A DNA stretch of 15,110 nucleotides from Candidatus Peribacteraceae bacterium (lineage in GTDB: Bacteria; Patescibacteriota; Gracilibacteria; Peribacterales; Peribacteraceae): the NCBI GenBank assembly GCA_028717505.1, contig JAQUNQ010000018.1:1-15110 (forward strand). The letters are read 5' to 3'. The translations under genes and the position numbers were made by a program. Shown one piece after another: positions 13,862-15,110 of the stretch. The notes under the pieces are model-generated. The model did no database searches. It worked only from the letters and a program-made list of their open reading frames with translations, and had not been told where the DNA came from. Within the stretch, counting starts at the first letter, position 1, and the number at the start of each line of letters is the position of its first letter.

Positions 13862-15110
13862 TCAGTATACCTCTTTCAGATAGCACGTCTCGCAGTACAC
13901 TTTTTCCGGCCGTTCGGGCGCATAGGTCGTCTCCATCTCCTTCCCGCACTTCATGCAGGGGCGGGTCCAGAGCTTGTAGGGATTCCGGCAGGCGACTCTC
14001 CGTCTGTGCCGCTCATCGGGATGAAGATGCGGAATGGGGAGATGCATCTTCCGGTAGAAATCCAACTCCTGCTTCACGATTTGGAATGGCCGTTTCGTCG
14101 CCGCGCAGGTGATGGGCCAGTGGAGGATGTCATCCGGGATTTCCGCGAGCGTGTCCGGCAATTTCTCCGCTGCGATCACCTTGGAAACCTTCGTGATTTC
14201 CTCCTGCTCCTCGCGCCATCTCCATCCTCTCTGCAGGACTTCTTGCTCTGTGAGGGGGAAGTACTCCTGGGCGATGGTTTCGTTGTAGGCGAAGGGGCTC
14301 AAGCTCGCAGGCAGGTATTCGCCCCATTCGCCGTTCGCGCGCATGGATGCGATGATTTTGGAAACCAGTGCTTCGTACTCGTCCTTCGTGTACTGCTTGT
14401 TGAGAACGCAGTATCGCTGGTTCTTCAGTCCCACGCAGCCGAAGATGTTACTGTTGTGATGGCACTCGAGCGAGTAGTACACGTTCGACCCGTACCACAC
14501 ATAGAAGCAGGCCATCGACGACTCCAGGTCCACCGTGGAGCAGACATTGAAGCAGTAGCGGTCCCCATCCGGCGCGCAGAAGGCGCAATCCTGCGTGCAG
14601 AGCGTCTTCGGCGAGAAGTAGAGGTACCGGCAGTCTTCGCACTGCTTGCAGTCAAAGGCGTTCAAACAATTTTTTGAATTGTAGACGCTGTCCCCGGTGC
14701 AGTTCTCGGACGCGAAAATGTGCGCGTGGGGGTGGGGGAGCGTCGCCTTGAGTTCTGCGAGCTTCTTGCGGAGGACATCAATATTGTTATGGGAGAGCGG
14801 GGAGAATTCCCGGGAGAGTCGCTCGTATTCTTCCGCGGAATGCTGCTGATTGAAGATGCAGTGCTGCTTCGCCCGCAGGCCGAAGCATCCGATGCAATCC
14901 ATGCATCCCAGGCAGTCTTCGATCATGGTGCAATTGCGGCAGTTCCGGCAGTTCACGAAGGAGCGGCAGCCGTAGCATTGTTCGGAAGCCACGCCTTCGT
15001 AGCAGAGTTCGGATGAGTACACCGACAGGCAATCGACACAGTCTTTGCAGTACACCACGAATTTCCCGTAGAGGCAGTCCTCATTGTCTCCCGCGCCGAA
15101 GATGAGGTAG
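13862..15110 (-). CDS. Cys-rich multi-zinc-ribbon protein, copy 3 (5' end outside window)
   Basis: This is a third paralogue. The frame is open to the right edge, where it reads YLIFGAGDNEDCLYGKFVVYCKDC, matching residues 137-163 of copy 2, so roughly 135 N-terminal residues including the first zinc ribbon lie beyond the window. An internal in-frame start at 15058 is not the true start. The visible part has the rest of module A (ending CFGLRAKQHCIFNQQHSAEEY) and module B, which starts SVYNSKNCLNAFDCKQCEDC and ends CVGLKNQRYCVLNKQYTKDEY. GEWGEYLPASLSPFAYNET follows. The C-terminal ribbon has its first knuckle changed to CAAT and HPDE as in copy 2, with the second intact (CMKC, CETC). It is upstream of copy 2 in the same operon, with a 6-nt gap. 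Confidence 0.85.
   Translation of the reverse strand, partial: YLIFGAGDNEDCLYGKFVVYCKDCVDCLSVYSSELCYEGVASEQCYGCRSFVNCRNCRNCTMIEDCLGCMDCIGCFGLRAKQHCIFNQQHSAEEYERLSREFSPLSHNNIDVLRKKLAELKATLPHPHAHIFASENCTGDSVYNSKNCLNAFDCKQCEDCRYLYFSPKTLCTQDCAFCAPDGDRYCFNVCSTVDLESSMACFYVWYGSNVYYSLECHHNSNIFGCVGLKNQRYCVLNKQYTKDEYEALVSKIIASMRANGEWGEYLPASLSPFAYNETIAQEYFPLTEQEVLQRGWRWREEQEEITKVSKVIAAEKLPDTLAEIPDDILHWPITCAATKRPFQIVKQELDFYRKMHLPIPHLHPDERHRRRVACRNPYKLWTRPCMKCGKEMETTYAPERPEKVYCETCYLKEVY

Noticed and set aside
13496..14677. 393-residue plus-strand frame opposite Cys-rich copies 2 and 3
   Set aside because: It is an antisense shadow crossing the boundary between two paralogues on the other strand.
1..15110. 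UGA recoded as glycine (as in Gracilibacteria)
   Set aside because: TGA ends the Cys-rich genes at a conserved KE(V/I)Y terminus and also ends the HTH-like gene. No recognised gene reads through TGA.
1..15110. tRNA genes, rRNA, CRISPR arrays, insertion sequences
   Set aside because: I saw no T-arm GGTTCGAATCC-type motif in a cloverleaf setting, no regularly spaced direct repeats and no transposase-like protein.

Overview
This 15.1 kb, GC-rich window looks like the chromosome of an uncultured bacterium. Candidate Phyla Radiation (Patescibacteria) is the most likely placement, perhaps a Peregrinibacteria/Peribacteria-type lineage. That placement is inference. It rests on the shortened RelA, a SecF with no SecD beside it, the near absence of Shine-Dalgarno sequences, several probable leaderless promoters, and a tandem family of very Cys-rich proteins that I associate with CPR genomes. 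UGA acts as a normal stop, so the UGA-glycine code of Gracilibacteria is not used here.

Layout, left to right. (1) A minus-strand block holds rplJ-rplL and, after a palindromic repeat, the 5' part of a membrane-anchored protein (possibly LytR-CpsA-Psr) that leaves the window at base 1. The rplJL pair has a good sigma70-type promoter and a ~185-nt leader with the hallmarks of the L10 autoregulatory leader, including an intrinsic attenuator. (2) dtd and relA form a plus-strand pair, each with its own -10 box very close to the start codon. The RelA hydrolase site is degenerate while its synthetase, TGS and zinc-finger parts are intact, so it is probably a synthetase only. (3) A minus-strand group is transcribed in the order single-TM exported protein, secF, tig (protein export and folding). 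It converges on relA at a strong hairpin. (4) Bases 8199-8947 hold no convincing protein gene. They do hold a complete plus-strand transcription unit: -35/-10 boxes, about 430 nt dense in hairpins, and a perfect 15-bp terminator. This is a candidate structured ncRNA. (5) A plus-strand gene encodes an unfamiliar protein with up to three helix-turn-helix-like segments. (6) A minus-strand operon of at least three tandem paralogues fills 10490 to the right edge. They are large Cys-rich, predicted metal-binding proteins; the most upstream copy is cut by the window end.

The most novel part is regions 4-6. The Cys-rich proteins have a mirrored design: a double zinc ribbon at each end with almost identical Cys spacing, around two tandem Cys-rich modules. 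In copies 2 and 3 the C-terminal ribbon has lost one zinc knuckle in the same way, and copy 2 carries a 13-residue insertion encoded by a palindromic DNA segment. Several intergenic gaps also hold palindromes, two of which share sequence and may belong to a dispersed repeat family.
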